NCBI GenBank assembly: GCA_963691705.1
Contig: OY829544.1
Coordinates: 41,251,917-41,315,916, forward strand
Reading direction: 5' to 3'
From: Viola odorata
Taxonomy: Eukaryota > Streptophyta > Magnoliopsida > Malpighiales > Violaceae
Length of the DNA: 64,000 bases
Shown here in pieces: positions 39,870-51,232 of this stretch; positions within the stretch are counted from its first letter, which is position 1; each line of letters opens with the position of its first letter. The notes under the pieces are model-generated. The model saw only the letters and a program-made list of their open reading frames with translations. It had not been told where the DNA came from and ran no database searches. Made by a program: the position numbers and the translations under genes.

Positions 39870-42800
39870 TTGGTGCTAATCCATGACAGAATGTTGTTGA
39901 ATGTGAAAATATTCATGGGTGGAGTATGGGTATTTGCTCCAAAGTTACGTTACTTAGATGCAGTGGAAGTTTGTTTGCAAAAAGAGCATCAGAAGCTTTC
40001 AATTGTAGACGTTCATAAAATAGTGGAGGGCGAAGGATATGCCCATAATGCAGTGCATTATGATGTTAAATATCCATGGGAAGAAATGGAGGAAGGTATT
40101 AAGCCATTGAGGAAGGAAAACACATGAAGAGAATCATAAATAAGATGTTACTAGATGGTGAGGATACAGTGGAAGTGTATGTGGAACATGGAGTCCACAC
40201 CCCCATATTTGTTCATAATGTTGATAGTAGTAGTGATGAGGAAATGGAAGACGTGTCAGCATGTTATAGCACTGAGCTTACGTGTCCTCCCTTGATGCTT
40301 ACCTTCGATGATATAGATCACAGTGAACCCGCAGATGAGAGTGATGAGAGGGTGGAAGCTGATGTACATGATGCGGATGAGAGGGTGGAAGCTGATGTAC
40401 ATGATGTAGATGAGTGGGTGGAAGCTGATGGAGTTGACAGTGGTGAGAGGGTTGAAAGGATGGAAGCTGATGGAGTTGACAGTGGTGAGAGGGTTGAAAG
40501 GATAGAAGCTGATGCAGTTGAGAGTAGTGAGAGGGGTGGAAGGATGGAAGCTGATGCATTTGAGAGGGTTGAAAATGATCATCCTCAGTTTGATCATAAT
40601 GCAGATGATGAAGGTGGATATGACAGCCATGGTGATAGAACATACAGTTGTGAAGCCAATAGTGAAAGCAATGGTGATGAACTTAGTGATTTTGTAAATT
40701 CAGAAGATGGGTCTAAAGAGGACCTTTTTGGTGATGTGACTGAGGATGCTCGTGTAGAGTTTGAGGATTTCAATTTAGGGGGTGAGCAATGCAGAAGTGA
40801 CAGGGTGAATAGGCCACCAGCTACAAGTTCTGGTCCCAATGTGCCTGATGTGGAGACTGACTACGAGGACAGTGACGCGTTAGACAGCCCCCCATGTTCA
40901 GACAGTGAGGAAGAAAGTGCTAGGCAGAGGTATAAGTACTCAGAATTCAACGAGAGTACAAATTTGGCTGGGAAAATTAACTTGGAGGTTGGGATGAGGT
41001 TTGCTACTCATGTTGTTTTCAGGAAGGCTTTGATGACTTACTCTCTGCAAGAGGGACATGATTTTAGGTTTGTGAGGAATGAAAAAAGTAGGATCACTGC
41101 CCACTGTAAGAATGAATGCGGATGGAGAATACATGCATCTCCATCCGCAGATAGGTCTTGCTTTCAGATTAAAACATTCAATAGGATTCATTACTGTGGC
41201 AAGAATGTTGAACACCGCAGAGCGACTAGCAGATGGGTAGCCTATGCCTATTTGGCAGATTTCAAGGATAATTTGGACACTGATTTGGAGATCCTTGGGA
41301 ATAGGATCAGAAGGGAGAAGTTCCTATCAGTTTCATACTACAAGCTTGTTAGGGCAAAGAAAATAGCACAAGCTATTATTGAGGGAGAGCATGGAGAGCA
41401 GTATAAATTGTTGTGGAACTATGCTGAGGCTGTCAGGAAGTCTAATCCTGGTAGCACAGTTAAGATTATTGCTCCATATGGCATTTTCCAACGGTTGTAC
41501 ATGTGTCTAGCAGCTTGCAAGCGTGGCTTTTTGAAAGGTTGTAGGCCGTTTATTGGCATTGATGGGTGTCATTTAAAGGGGACATATAAGGGACACCTAT
41601 TGTCAGCAATTGGAAAGGATGCCAATGGTAACATCTTTCCTATAGCTTGGGCTGTTGTGGACTCAGAAAATAAGGAGAACTGGTTGTGATTTTTGGAGAG
41701 ATTACAAGAGGACATTGGGGACTTGGACGAACGGTGCTTTATGTCAGACAGGCAAAAGGTCATTTTATAGTACTTGTTTTATCATTTATAGTACTTACTT
41801 TATCATGTTATCCAATAGAGTAACCTATGGTCTCATGTGCAGGGTTTGCAAAGTATATTTGACAATGTTTTGAAGGAAGTTGACCATAGGTATTGTGTGA
41901 GGCACATATGGGAGAATTTCAAAGCCCAGTTTGGTGGGGGCAAGTTCACGAAAGACCATATATGGGATGCAGTAAGAGCATACACAGAGGCAAAGTTTAA
42001 GATTCATTTGGAGCTGATCAAGGCCCAGAATCCAGCCGCACATGATTGGCTGAAGAGAATACATCCTCAAAGATGGTCACGACATGTGTGTAATAGTTGG
42101 GTGATGTGTGATCTTCTTATCAATAATCTCTGTGAGAGTTTCAATTCTTACATAAGGTAATATGCCATGTTAATCACTGTATTAAACTTTTCATTTTAAA
42201 CCAAGTTAACACTTTATTTTTTATGTGGCAGAATTGCAAGGAAAAAATCAATATTAACTTGTCTGGAGGTTATTCGAAGGTTACTGATGAAGAGGTTCTA
42301 CATTAAGTATCAAGGGATGCAGTTGTATCAGGGAACAATATGTCCCAAATGGTTCAACAGGCTGGAAAAGTGTATCCAAGACAACCAGTCATACATAGTG
42401 TATCCTCACTCCCAGATGCAAAAGTTTGAGGTTGAGCATATTAATGGTGAAAGAGGCACGTGTGACCTGCAGCTGAAGACTTGCACTTGCAGAAAGTGGG
42501 ACTTAACTGGACTGCCTTGTAGGCATGCAGCTGCAGCCTATTTATTCCAGAGGAAAAATCCCCATGACTTTGTACATGTTGCCTATCGCAAGAGTGTATT
42601 CCTTTCGTCTTACTGTGATGGCATTCTTCCTGTCCCAGACAAAAGTGAATGGCCAGTAGTGGAAGGGTGTTATGAAATTAAACCTCCTTAAGTTATGCCA
42701 CAGAGTGGGAGACCAAGGACTAAGAGAAGGAGAGAAGCAGGAGAAGCTGGACCCCCCAACCCAAACAGACTTAGCAAGAATGGGGTTGTAATGACTTGTA

Positions 42801-43610
42801 GAAATTGCAGAGGAAGAGGTCACAATACAAGAACTTATCCACTTCCTATGAGGGTTGACCTACCACCATTAAGGAAGAGAAGAAGACAAGAACCACCCGT
42901 ATGCCCCACTGATGCACCAACTCCCAATGCACATGCTAATGATGGTGACACTACACATGCACGAACTCCCAATGAACCTGATGCTGGACTTTAGGTAATT
43001 ATTGTGTGAGTGATTTTGGTAACAGTGGTATATGTGTACTGTCATTAAAATTTTCTTATCTTTATTATAGGAAAATTAAGGGTATGCAAGTGCAGATGTC
43101 AGTGTAAATGTTACAAGTACTCCAATGACTACTAGGTCAAGGGCAAGGGCAAGGGCAAGTGCAAGTTCAAGTGGATCTGGAAGGGCAAGGGCAAGTTCAA
43201 GTGGAGGTGCAAGTGCTACTGGTCACAGTAGTGGAAGTGCAACTGCTCAGGCAAGTGCAAGTGCTCACGCAAGTACAAGTGCTCACGCAAGTGCTTGTGC
43301 AAGTGCAAGTGCACAAGGATCTGCAAGTACAACTGCAACTGCAACTGCAAGTATGCCTACCTCTACGGTTACTCCAACTATAACAAGGAGTCCATTGGTC
43401 ATCTCTTCCCCATTACAAGCTGGTAGCATTACTGGTCAGACTACCAGGAAAACGACTAAGAAGAAGATATGGAGACCACCAGGACTCACTACCAATTTCC
43501 TCCCTCCAAGGCCAGTAACAAGATCAAGTGCAGGAGAATCAATTCAGCAACGGACTACATCAAATCCTTTGCCACAGACTCACATTCCTACAAGGAAGTG
43601 GATACCTTGA
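39870..43610 (+). pseudogene. MULE transposase (MuDR type), slightly broken
   Basis: Domain order: an N-terminal segment (39870-40127); an acidic repeat region (40330-40600) with several copies of 'ERVEADV/ERMEADG'; a MuDR DNA-binding domain starting NLEVGMRF (about 40979); the catalytic core with IDGCHLK (first Asp, 41561) and SDRQK (about 41745); a SWIM zinc finger CTCRK...GLPCRHA (42480-42530); a knuckle CRNCRGRGHNTRTY (about 42800); and a Ser/Ala/Arg-rich tail (43125-43610). Probable introns are 41757-41842 (GTCATT...GCAG), 42158-42231 and one near 42995-43080. Breaks: a frame change at about 40124, TGA for Trp at 41687-41689, and TAA at 42689-42691. The last knuckle Cys is Tyr. Confidence 0.87.
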
Positions 43611-44338
43611 TGCAATTGTTGTGGAACAATTTGTGTAATCTTATTGCTACTATTTTAGGTACTATGTGTAATGCTACTGATTTAGGTATATTGTGGGTAA
43701 TGCTACTGATTGTGGTGCTATGTGTAATGCTACTGATTTAGGTATATTGTGGGTAATGCTACTGATTGTGGTACTATGTGTATTGCTACTGATTGTGGTT
43801 CTATTTTAGGCTTCTGATGCATATTTATTGTTGAAAATTATGGAAATTATGGTTGGAAATTATGGTGCAAGTATCTGAAAATTATGTTGTTTATATTTGG
43901 TTCATTTCAATGTATTTTAGGCGTTTTGGTGTAGCGTTTGGAATTTATGGTGCAAGTATTTGGTTCATTTCAAGGTATTTTTGGCTTTTATGCATATCTG
44001 GTCATTATTTATGCTGCCAATATTTTAGGCTTAATTGCCAATTTCAATTATCTGGGAATTATGCAATTGTGAAGTCCTGCAAGTGCAACAAGAATTACAC
44101 TAAGAAACAACCATTGTTTAACCACAAGCAAGAAGATAAAAATGACAAACAGCAAATTGGCAGTAGCAAACCAAACTTCATTCAAATTAGACAACCATTG
44201 TTTAACCACAAACATAATAAACACAAACATAAACACAACCATAATAAACAGAAACATAAAAAAGCCATTGTTCAAGGCAATTACAGCATTCCAGCCCATC
44301 CTGGGCAACACAAAACAAACATAAACATAAACATAAAC

Positions 44339-44761
44339 TTAATCAAACTTGGCAGAGACCTGACCCTCTTCATCACCATCACACTTCTCCCTCTTCCTCT
44401 TCCTCTCAGGCATATCCCTCACCTCCCCATGGTACGCATCACAAGCATCGAGCGCCTTCTGCGCCACCGATATCTCCATATCCGCTATGCTCAGCCACTG
44501 TTCCAGCAGGGTGATGGCGACCTTGATGCTCCCCAGGACTTTGCCAATGTGCTCCATATACTCCCTCACTGCCTTAATGGAGAGCCAATTCTGCATCCTT
44601 GCCTGCTCCTGCAAGTAAAAAAGGTGATGGTTCCTCAAGCGCTTCAGGTCTTCTTCAACGTGCCGCTTCTTGAAGTGACAGATGGTCCCTGCCTCGCCGG
44701 AGTTATTGATGGCCGTAAGAGACTCCTCAACAAACTTCTCCTTCAGCGCCATGGTCATCAT
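44339..44761 (-). CDS. MULE-borne helical protein of unknown function
   Basis: An open frame of 140 residues inside the MULE, convergent with the transposase. It looks largely alpha-helical, with many Leu, Glu, Lys and Arg residues (for example HVEEDLKRLRNHH at 34-46 and YMEHIGKVLGSIK at 68-80). A basic cluster PERKRKREK (118-126), a likely nuclear localisation signal, is followed by an acidic end. Met4 is an alternative start. I recognise no family. The uninterrupted frame in an otherwise ageing element suggests it was maintained until recently. It could be a mudrB-like accessory factor or a captured host fragment. Confidence 0.5.
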   Translation of the reverse strand: MMTMALKEKFVEESLTAINNSGEAGTICHFKKRHVEEDLKRLRNHHLFYLQEQARMQNWLSIKAVREYMEHIGKVLGSIKVAITLLEQWLSIADMEISVAQKALDACDAYHGEVRDMPERKRKREKCDGDEEGQVSAKFD

Positions 44762-45203
44762 GTTGAAGACACGAGAGAGTTAGAAAAAAACAAATGAAAG
44801 TGATAGAGAAAAGAAAACAAGTCAGAAATACGCAAATTAAAGTGATGGAGAATGAGGAGTAATACAGGGAATTTATAGGAGGGATTGGTGTCCTTTGGCA
44901 TTCAACGGACGCCTGGGGAGTTGCAGAATGCTCGTTTCCCAACCGTTGCTGTGACACCGTTTGGTTTTCCAAGCCATGCGTCTATAGGTAATGATAACTG
45001 CTACCCAATAATTACCAAAAAATACAAACAATAAAAGAAACAATTCGCACAATTAACGAAAACCCGAAACTTTAATTAAAGGCGATTCCAATCCATTCAA
45101 TGTACAAACCAAACATCAAACCCTAAACTAGATAGTCTAACTAAAAACCCTAGAAATTACGAAAAAACTAAGAACCCTAGAAGTTGCAAACCGGATTAAA
45201 ATC

Positions 45204-45620
45204 CTACAAATTACAATAACAACCATAGAAAAGTAGGAGAAGAACGACGAGAACAAAAAGACATAGGACATTAGATGAAAATTTATATCCTTTCGCCGAT
45301 TCTTCTGCTTTGCCAGATGTGGAAGCAACAACCACCTCCTTCAATTGCCTGCAAATAATATCGCTTTCTACCCTCAAAGCTTCGACAATTTCTTCCTTAA
45401 GATGACCCCAATCGTTCATTTCATCCCGCGGGGCAGATCCTTGCGCATTGCACCAAGCAAAGAACCCACACTCACCATACCCACACTTATAATACAACCT
45501 ACCTGGGTTAGAGCTCGATTCCGAAACCCTAATCACAGCTCTTACCCCACACTTGTAATTTCTGTTCTTGTACCGTAGGTTCAATGGCTCGACATTACCA
45601 GGGCCAGAACTCCCAGACAT
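45204..45620 (-). CDS. MULE-borne GRF-type zinc-finger protein with C-terminal membrane segment
   Basis: 138 residues. A GRF zinc finger occupies about 22-60: Cys24, the NPGRLYYKC block (38-46), Cys51 and Cys57 in CGFFAWC. A charged, probably coiled-coil stretch (66-98) follows, then a hydrophobic segment at about 117-134 (VLCLFVLVVLLLLF) near the C-terminus, so it would be tail-anchored. GRF fingers bind single-stranded nucleic acid in other proteins (APE2, TOP3A, NEIL3). Small GRF proteins with this tail are frequent in plant genomes; here the gene lies wholly within the terminal repeats of a MULE. No frame break. Confidence 0.7.
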   Translation of the reverse strand: MSGSSGPGNVEPLNLRYKNRNYKCGVRAVIRVSESSSNPGRLYYKCGYGECGFFAWCNAQGSAPRDEMNDWGHLKEEIVEALRVESDIICRQLKEVVVASTSGKAEESAKGYKFSSNVLCLFVLVVLLLLFYGCYCNL

Positions 45621-46028
45621 CGTTAATGTCCGATAGCTTTCAGAGGACCTGGAAGAGATGAAGATGGAGGAACGATTTTGACTAAATTAAGATGTGAGTG
45701 ATTTTGAGGGAGAAATTTCTAGGGTTCTAGCGAAACCCTAGAAAAAATTCAAACGTTTAAAAGGAAAGGAAATTTTGGAGAAAGATGTAAAATGAATTTT
45801 GCCTTTTATATTTAGGATTTCAATTTTTTTTTAATATTCGTAGCCGGTTGCAAGAAACTGGCTGGAGACAGTCAAAACTAACGGAAAGTTAGTTTGACTG
45901 ACGGTAGAGGCCTGCATTTCATTGACCTTTAGTTCAGGGACCTCCATTTGAATTTTTTTAGTCTAGGGGAGGAGTCTGTTTTTCGGCCTAAGTTCAGGGG
46001 GATTTTACACTATTGACCCATAAAGAAA

Positions 46029-48900
46029 TCATTGTTTTTCCAAAGTGGGTGTGAACATTTGGTTTAGAAATCAGTATGGTTGGTTGCATAGGATTAGGAA
46101 ATGATAGTGTTTTTGATTTCTTCAATGAATAAGGAAGTAGGTAAGTCAAATGGAGGAGGATTTGCAAGATAGGGTTGAAAATATTGTTTAAAGGCAATAC
46201 CATCAGGTAAAATTCGAAACTTTTTGAGTTTAGTAAAGATATCAATGCCAAGAACCAAATATTTACCAGGAAGGGTAGAGCCAAGAACTTGAGTTGTGAT
46301 TGAGAATCCTGGAAAGAACATGAGTGTGATAGTGCGACTTATAAGATTTGTTGAAAAGACCTCATTATTGGTCGTCCGAAAATATTGCTGATATGGTCGC
46401 TAAAAGTTTGGAGGTAGAATGGAAGAATCCATTATACTTTGAGATGCTCCAGTATCAAGAAATACAGTAAGATGAATGTGCCGATCATATTTGCCTGGAA
46501 GGACTATGACTGACATCAGAAGTACTGCTTGTGAGCTCATGAGGACTGGTAGTTCCATGAGGTAGAGATCGTCATTGGATTCTGTGGAAAAACCAATGTC
46601 ATCATAGTCTTCCAAGACTAGAAGAGACTGTGGTGTCTGTTCATCATCAATAGAGAAAAGAGACTCGAGATCATCATTGTTGACATCGATGCCGGTGTAT
46701 GAGTATATTTCTTCCGCGAGTTTTGTAGTGGAGGTACATTTTTTCTAGCATTGTTTTGTAAAATGACCCTTATTTCTACAAATGAAGCAATGATCAAACT
46801 TCTTCGAAGATTTGCGTCGGAGAAACCGCCATCGTGGTTTCGTAAATGTTTTGAATCGTTTATCTTCTTGCCTAGATGTGGCAATGGATATGCTTTCTTG
46901 TAATATTTCTTCTTCTTATCATGGCAATGAAAAGTCTATTATATTGGGCATTTGATTGTTAAGTCTAGTCTTTTGCGATAGAAGGACTCTCTTTGAGGAA
47001 TAATTTGATTAGATTTTTAGTTGCATAAAGCTTTTCCAAAAATTTAAGCATGGACTGATATAGTTCTCTCAAAGAGGCATCTGTGGCTTGTTTACCTTGT
47101 GCTTTGAGCGTCCGGAGAATTTCATCACTGATTTATTCCGGAATGGAAACAAGAAAAGCTTGTTTAAGGTTCAGATCTGTCGGGCCACCAAGGAGGTAGA
47201 ATTTTTTCATCATGTAGCGATAGTGATAGATTAGATCTTTGCAGTCAAAAGAACACCACTTTATTTTAAAAAATTCATCACGCCGAAGATCAAGATAGTC
47301 TTCATTTCTCCCAAGGAATTCTTGATGGATAGCATGGATGGCTGCTGTAGCTGAAGGAAGTTGAAAGAACTGCAACTGTTGATATTCTCCTAAGGAGAGC
47401 CACCAATCATGGAGCATGCCCACAAAATGCGAGGCAAAATTATGGAGAACAGGATATAGCGTAACGCCTAGTTTAGAGCTGTCAACATGAATCCATGCCA
47501 GGAATTCATCAAGTCGTTCGCGCCACTGGGATGACGGTACATCATCTAAACCAAAATTAAGTTTAGAGCCGAAAGAAAAAGATGGGGGTGGAGGAGCATC
47601 TGAAGTACTTGGCGGGAGATCATCATCATTAAGAACAACTTCACCATCGAAATCAAGAGGGGGTTCAGTGTGATATTGTAGAGGTTGATTCATGAACTAT
47701 GCTGGATATGAGTGATCAGAAGTAGGGGATGACTCTGTATCATCAGAAAGATCGATAGTGGATAAATCTAAATCAGAGTCAGAATCTCTGGTTGTAAGCG
47801 ATATTTGTGGCAGTTGAGAACATTGATGAAGGAGATTTGGAATAGGATTTTGAGTTGTTGACTTGATCATCATCTGTTCTTCACATTCTAGAATAGGAGA
47901 CAGGTCTTCTGTGACAATAACTTTTGACTTGCCAGATTTTGTACAAGAATATTTTTTGGAGTTATGAAGCTTATGGATATGCGTTTCATAGGTTCTATAG
48001 TATTTGGTTATTTTAGCTAGGTCAGGGATGTAGAGTGTTTGAGTTAATGGGGGATATGAATGTGTTTTCTCCCATGATTGGAGTGGTGTGGAAGAAAAGA
48101 GAGGTGTGGGTGATGTGGGTGGTGACTGTGAAGATTTTTCTCCTTTGAGAATTTGGATTGGAGCTTTAAGAATCGAGATCTCCTTTTCTTTTTGTTTAGC
48201 TTCAAGACTCGGAGGTATCACAAAGTTAATATCATTTTCAACTTTGTGTTAAGTGAAGTTGAAGCTGCTTCAATAGTTGGGTGTTGGTTGTAAAACCTGT
48301 CTGTAACTTCTGTTCTATTTTATCAACACGGGTGATAACTGGGCTAGAGCTGTATTTTGAGTAAGAGCGTTGTTCGTCTGCTAATTGAGAACAACTTCTG
48401 TTGCGAAAATATATTGTCAGCCATCTTCTGCGTCTCTGGATATTGGTGTAGAGATTTTTGGCATCCGTCTATTTCCACAATCGTCGATAGTTTCCTGTAG
48501 AGGGAGAAAATCTGTGGGTGAAAACATAAAAAAGGTATTGTATCACCAGAAGTGGGGGATCCTTCTGAATCTCCTTAAGGGTTGTCTAGTAACAAGGTAA
48601 AGGGTTAGGTGATGGAGGTGAAGGTTTGGACATCGGTGGTTGACAAGAGGACAGAGGCGGTGTGGTGAGAGGATATGAAGGTGGTGCGGAATATTTGACA
48701 AGATAATCAAATTTTTCGGAAGGCTATCCAAGGGTGTCAATCTCGGGGTCGCCTTTGTCGTGGCGTACTGGGAGTTGTTTACAAGGTGGGAATGATTTCT
48801 TCTTTTGCCCTAGGATGGTACGGGACCATGCAATATCATCATCATTATTAGAATCGGCTATGATAAAATCCTAGTAGCAGTCATCACAATGACAAACATA
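46029..48900 (-). pseudogene. Pararetrovirus-like polyprotein relic, 5' half (capsid-like region, zinc knuckle, protease)
   Basis: Minus-strand fragments in order: 48221-47697 (Ser/Pro-rich, with a DSDSDLDL acidic patch), 47693-47133 (capsid- or gag-like, with WWLSLGEYQ and FLGRNEDYLDLRRDEFF), a CX2CX4HX4C knuckle near 46780, and an aspartic protease active site FLDTGAS near 46470. The stretch above 48221 continues with broken frames. Stops and frame changes separate the parts. With the RT/RNase H at 34990-37605 this is one element of at least about 5.5 kb once nested insertions are discounted. A Caulimoviridae origin is favoured; Ty3/gypsy is the alternative. Confidence 0.62.
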
Positions 48901-49009
48901 AAAAAAACAGTGACCACGTTCATCCTTGAACACTGTGTCTGATCATTCTAGATTTTAACTTGTGCAATGAGGGTCATTCTTTGAGGATTTGTGTAAACAA
49001 CAAACATAG

Positions 49010-49395
49010 CTAAAAAGATACAGTAGGCACCTAGTACGATCTCAGTTTAATAGTAACTCTTTGATATTAAAGTGAGTGAGTGACTTAATTAATCCCCGCT
49101 TGACAAACGAGGTGTCTTAGTTAAGAGTTGTCTTCCCCTAATCAAAATCAATCAACTTAGTAAACTCTTTAATCAGCAAAGTGCTAATTGGTTAGGATTA
49201 CTAAATCGAGTGTCTTTCTAAGTAGTTTGAAATAGGAGGAAAGTAGGAGACTTAAGGTAACTGAAATCTATAGCAACTCTGTAATTCGGAAACTAAAATT
49301 CTTACATCAATGATCAAATGTTGTCAATCATATTGCCTAGCTAAATTTTTTACTAGGAATCTCTTTTTAAATTGTTAAAACGTTAATTCACTTTT
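49010..49395 (-). mobile_element. Family A LTR fragment
   Basis: On the minus strand this matches part of 37880-38150 (blocks such as AGAGATTCCTAGTA, TTGCTATAG, CTAACCAA.TAGCAC.TTGCTG and TTAGGGGAAGA). The ends are missing. Confidence 0.7.
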
Positions 49396-51232
49396 TGTGT
49401 TTTTATATACACGTTTCATATAAAAAATATAAATGAGGCAAATAAATAATTTTTTTTCTACTTCTAAAAAGAGGCAGACATTTAAGAACGGAATAATACT
49501 TTTTTTCCCGGTTAGTCGTCGTTATAGACTTATGTGGCACAAGTTGCGCAATCGAGGAGGCTATTGATAATGCATTAATCTTGATTTTGTTGCACCAGTT
49601 AGGAAAGTTAGGGAGGGACCAACAAGCAGGTTAGGTCAAGGGCGCCCACCGACTAGTAGCGGCACGCGGAAACGGTTGGCACACGCTGGAAAGAAAGGGT
49701 TCCTGCGCACTCCAGTAAACCAAATGTTAACTAGGATGAAAGGAAAAAATTATAATAAAACAGAAAACAATACTAAAAAAACCATAAAAAAGTCTTCACT
49801 TTAAAAATCGATCACGAATATAGTTTATCTTATATTTTTTAAAAATTAAATAGAGAATCAGTTTATGATATTATAGTTTTCAAAACTGATGGTTAAAACA
49901 ATTAATAAATTAGTCATTCAATAATACTCCCTTTCCTTCGGTTGTATTACTTAAATTTTGAACTAAATAAATGATTAATCACGATTTTTGAAAAAAATTT
50001 AACATTAAATAATTATATATATTTTTTATATTAAACAATCAAAATTCATCTCTTTTTTATAATCAAATAAATTAATCATAAACTAATTAGAAAATTATAT
50101 TAAAAAATTAACTAATTAAAATTCATCTTGCTTTTATAATTAAATAAATTAATCATAAATTATCTAAAAAATTATAAAAAATTATTTATTTAAAACCAAA
50201 TATCTCTTTAAAATATCAACTAATTAAAACCGAAGGTGTATTTTTTTTAAATAAAAAAAATGATTAAATTTCATATTGGAGTGTGGTTTTTTTAACACTA
50301 TATATATAATCATTTAAGTATCTACAGTTCACACACGCCGTACAAACTTTTTTTCCTCCACCTCCCACGTTTCCAGTGGGAAATCATTCTGTAAGGTCCC
50401 ACCACTTACATTTATGTCTATCTAATACCAATAAAAAATTATCATTACTAAATGTCTCAAAGTAATAAATAGTAATAGACAAATAAAAGGTGGGAAAAAG
50501 TCTATCAACCAATTTAATAATAAAAATTCTCGGAAGTAAACATCTTTCGGAATATGTAGTACATTAATTATCTATCAATGTTAAAATATAGTGGTGACTC
50601 GAATTTAAATCTCATATTATTGAAATTGAAAAGGAGAAATGAGAATGGGTTTTCACTTTCTGTCATTCATTCATCGGGCCCAACAAGTAACTTTGTTGGA
50701 ATTCTTTGATGGAGCCGTTGACTGTTCAAAACAAGTGGAACTTACAAGATCAAACTATTCAAAAGAAAATGTACCATAGATGGCATAGAACAAGGTGAAA
50801 TCATCTTCATCTATTGACTACAAATCCGAAAGAAAAATTACAAGTACAGCATTCTCTTTTTGTTTTTTTCTTCTGTTCATAGCTACAACGTGTTATGTGC
50901 AAGATAAATTACACAAGGATCGTGTGTATATCGAATCTAGACTTTTGGTTCCTCTCTTCCTGATGCTATATCATCATTCTGTCAGGATAAAAGTCTGAAA
51001 ACTACAACCTTTTCGTGCGTGTTAACGTGTGCAAGATCAATCTTTACAAGAAACCTGTTGAAATCTCAATAGGTCACATACAACACAATAATATCCGAGC
51101 TGTCCAGAGCTTTGATGGGTTCTTTCAGCCTTCCACTTTTGAGTTAAATAATTCAGCGCTGTCAGCCCTATCGGCTCATATAATCTTGCATTGCCGATAA
51201 CATGAGAATCAACTCCAGTAGATACCTAAAAG
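49396..51232. other. Intergenic, no gene seen
   Basis: AT-rich, with short direct repeats of AATTAATCATAA type at 50040-50170. The last few hundred bases before 51233 are probably the 3' UTR of the lipase gene. Confidence 0.5.

Larger units (their letters stand above)
39129..46019. mobile_element. 6.9-kb Mutator-like element (MULE) with transposase and two minus-strand ORFs
   Basis: Flanked by a perfect 9-bp duplication, ATAAAGAAA (39120-39128 and 46020-46028). The ends are inverted repeats of roughly 180 bp starting GGGTCAATAG; they share 'CCCCTGAACT', 'AAACA.AC.CCTCCCCT.GACTA' and 'CAACCGG'-type blocks. Inside are a plus-strand MuDR-type transposase (39870-43610), a minus-strand ORF at 44339-44761 and a minus-strand GRF zinc-finger ORF at 45204-45620. 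The transposase and minus-strand ORFs converge, as mudrA and mudrB do in maize MuDR. It is inserted in the pararetrovirus-like relic. The transposase has a few breaks, so this copy is probably not autonomous. Confidence 0.92.

Noticed and set aside
43125..43390. Possible independent Ser/Ala-repeat protein
   Set aside because: It lies in line with the MULE transposase and is better explained as its low-complexity C-terminal tail, spread over an added exon.
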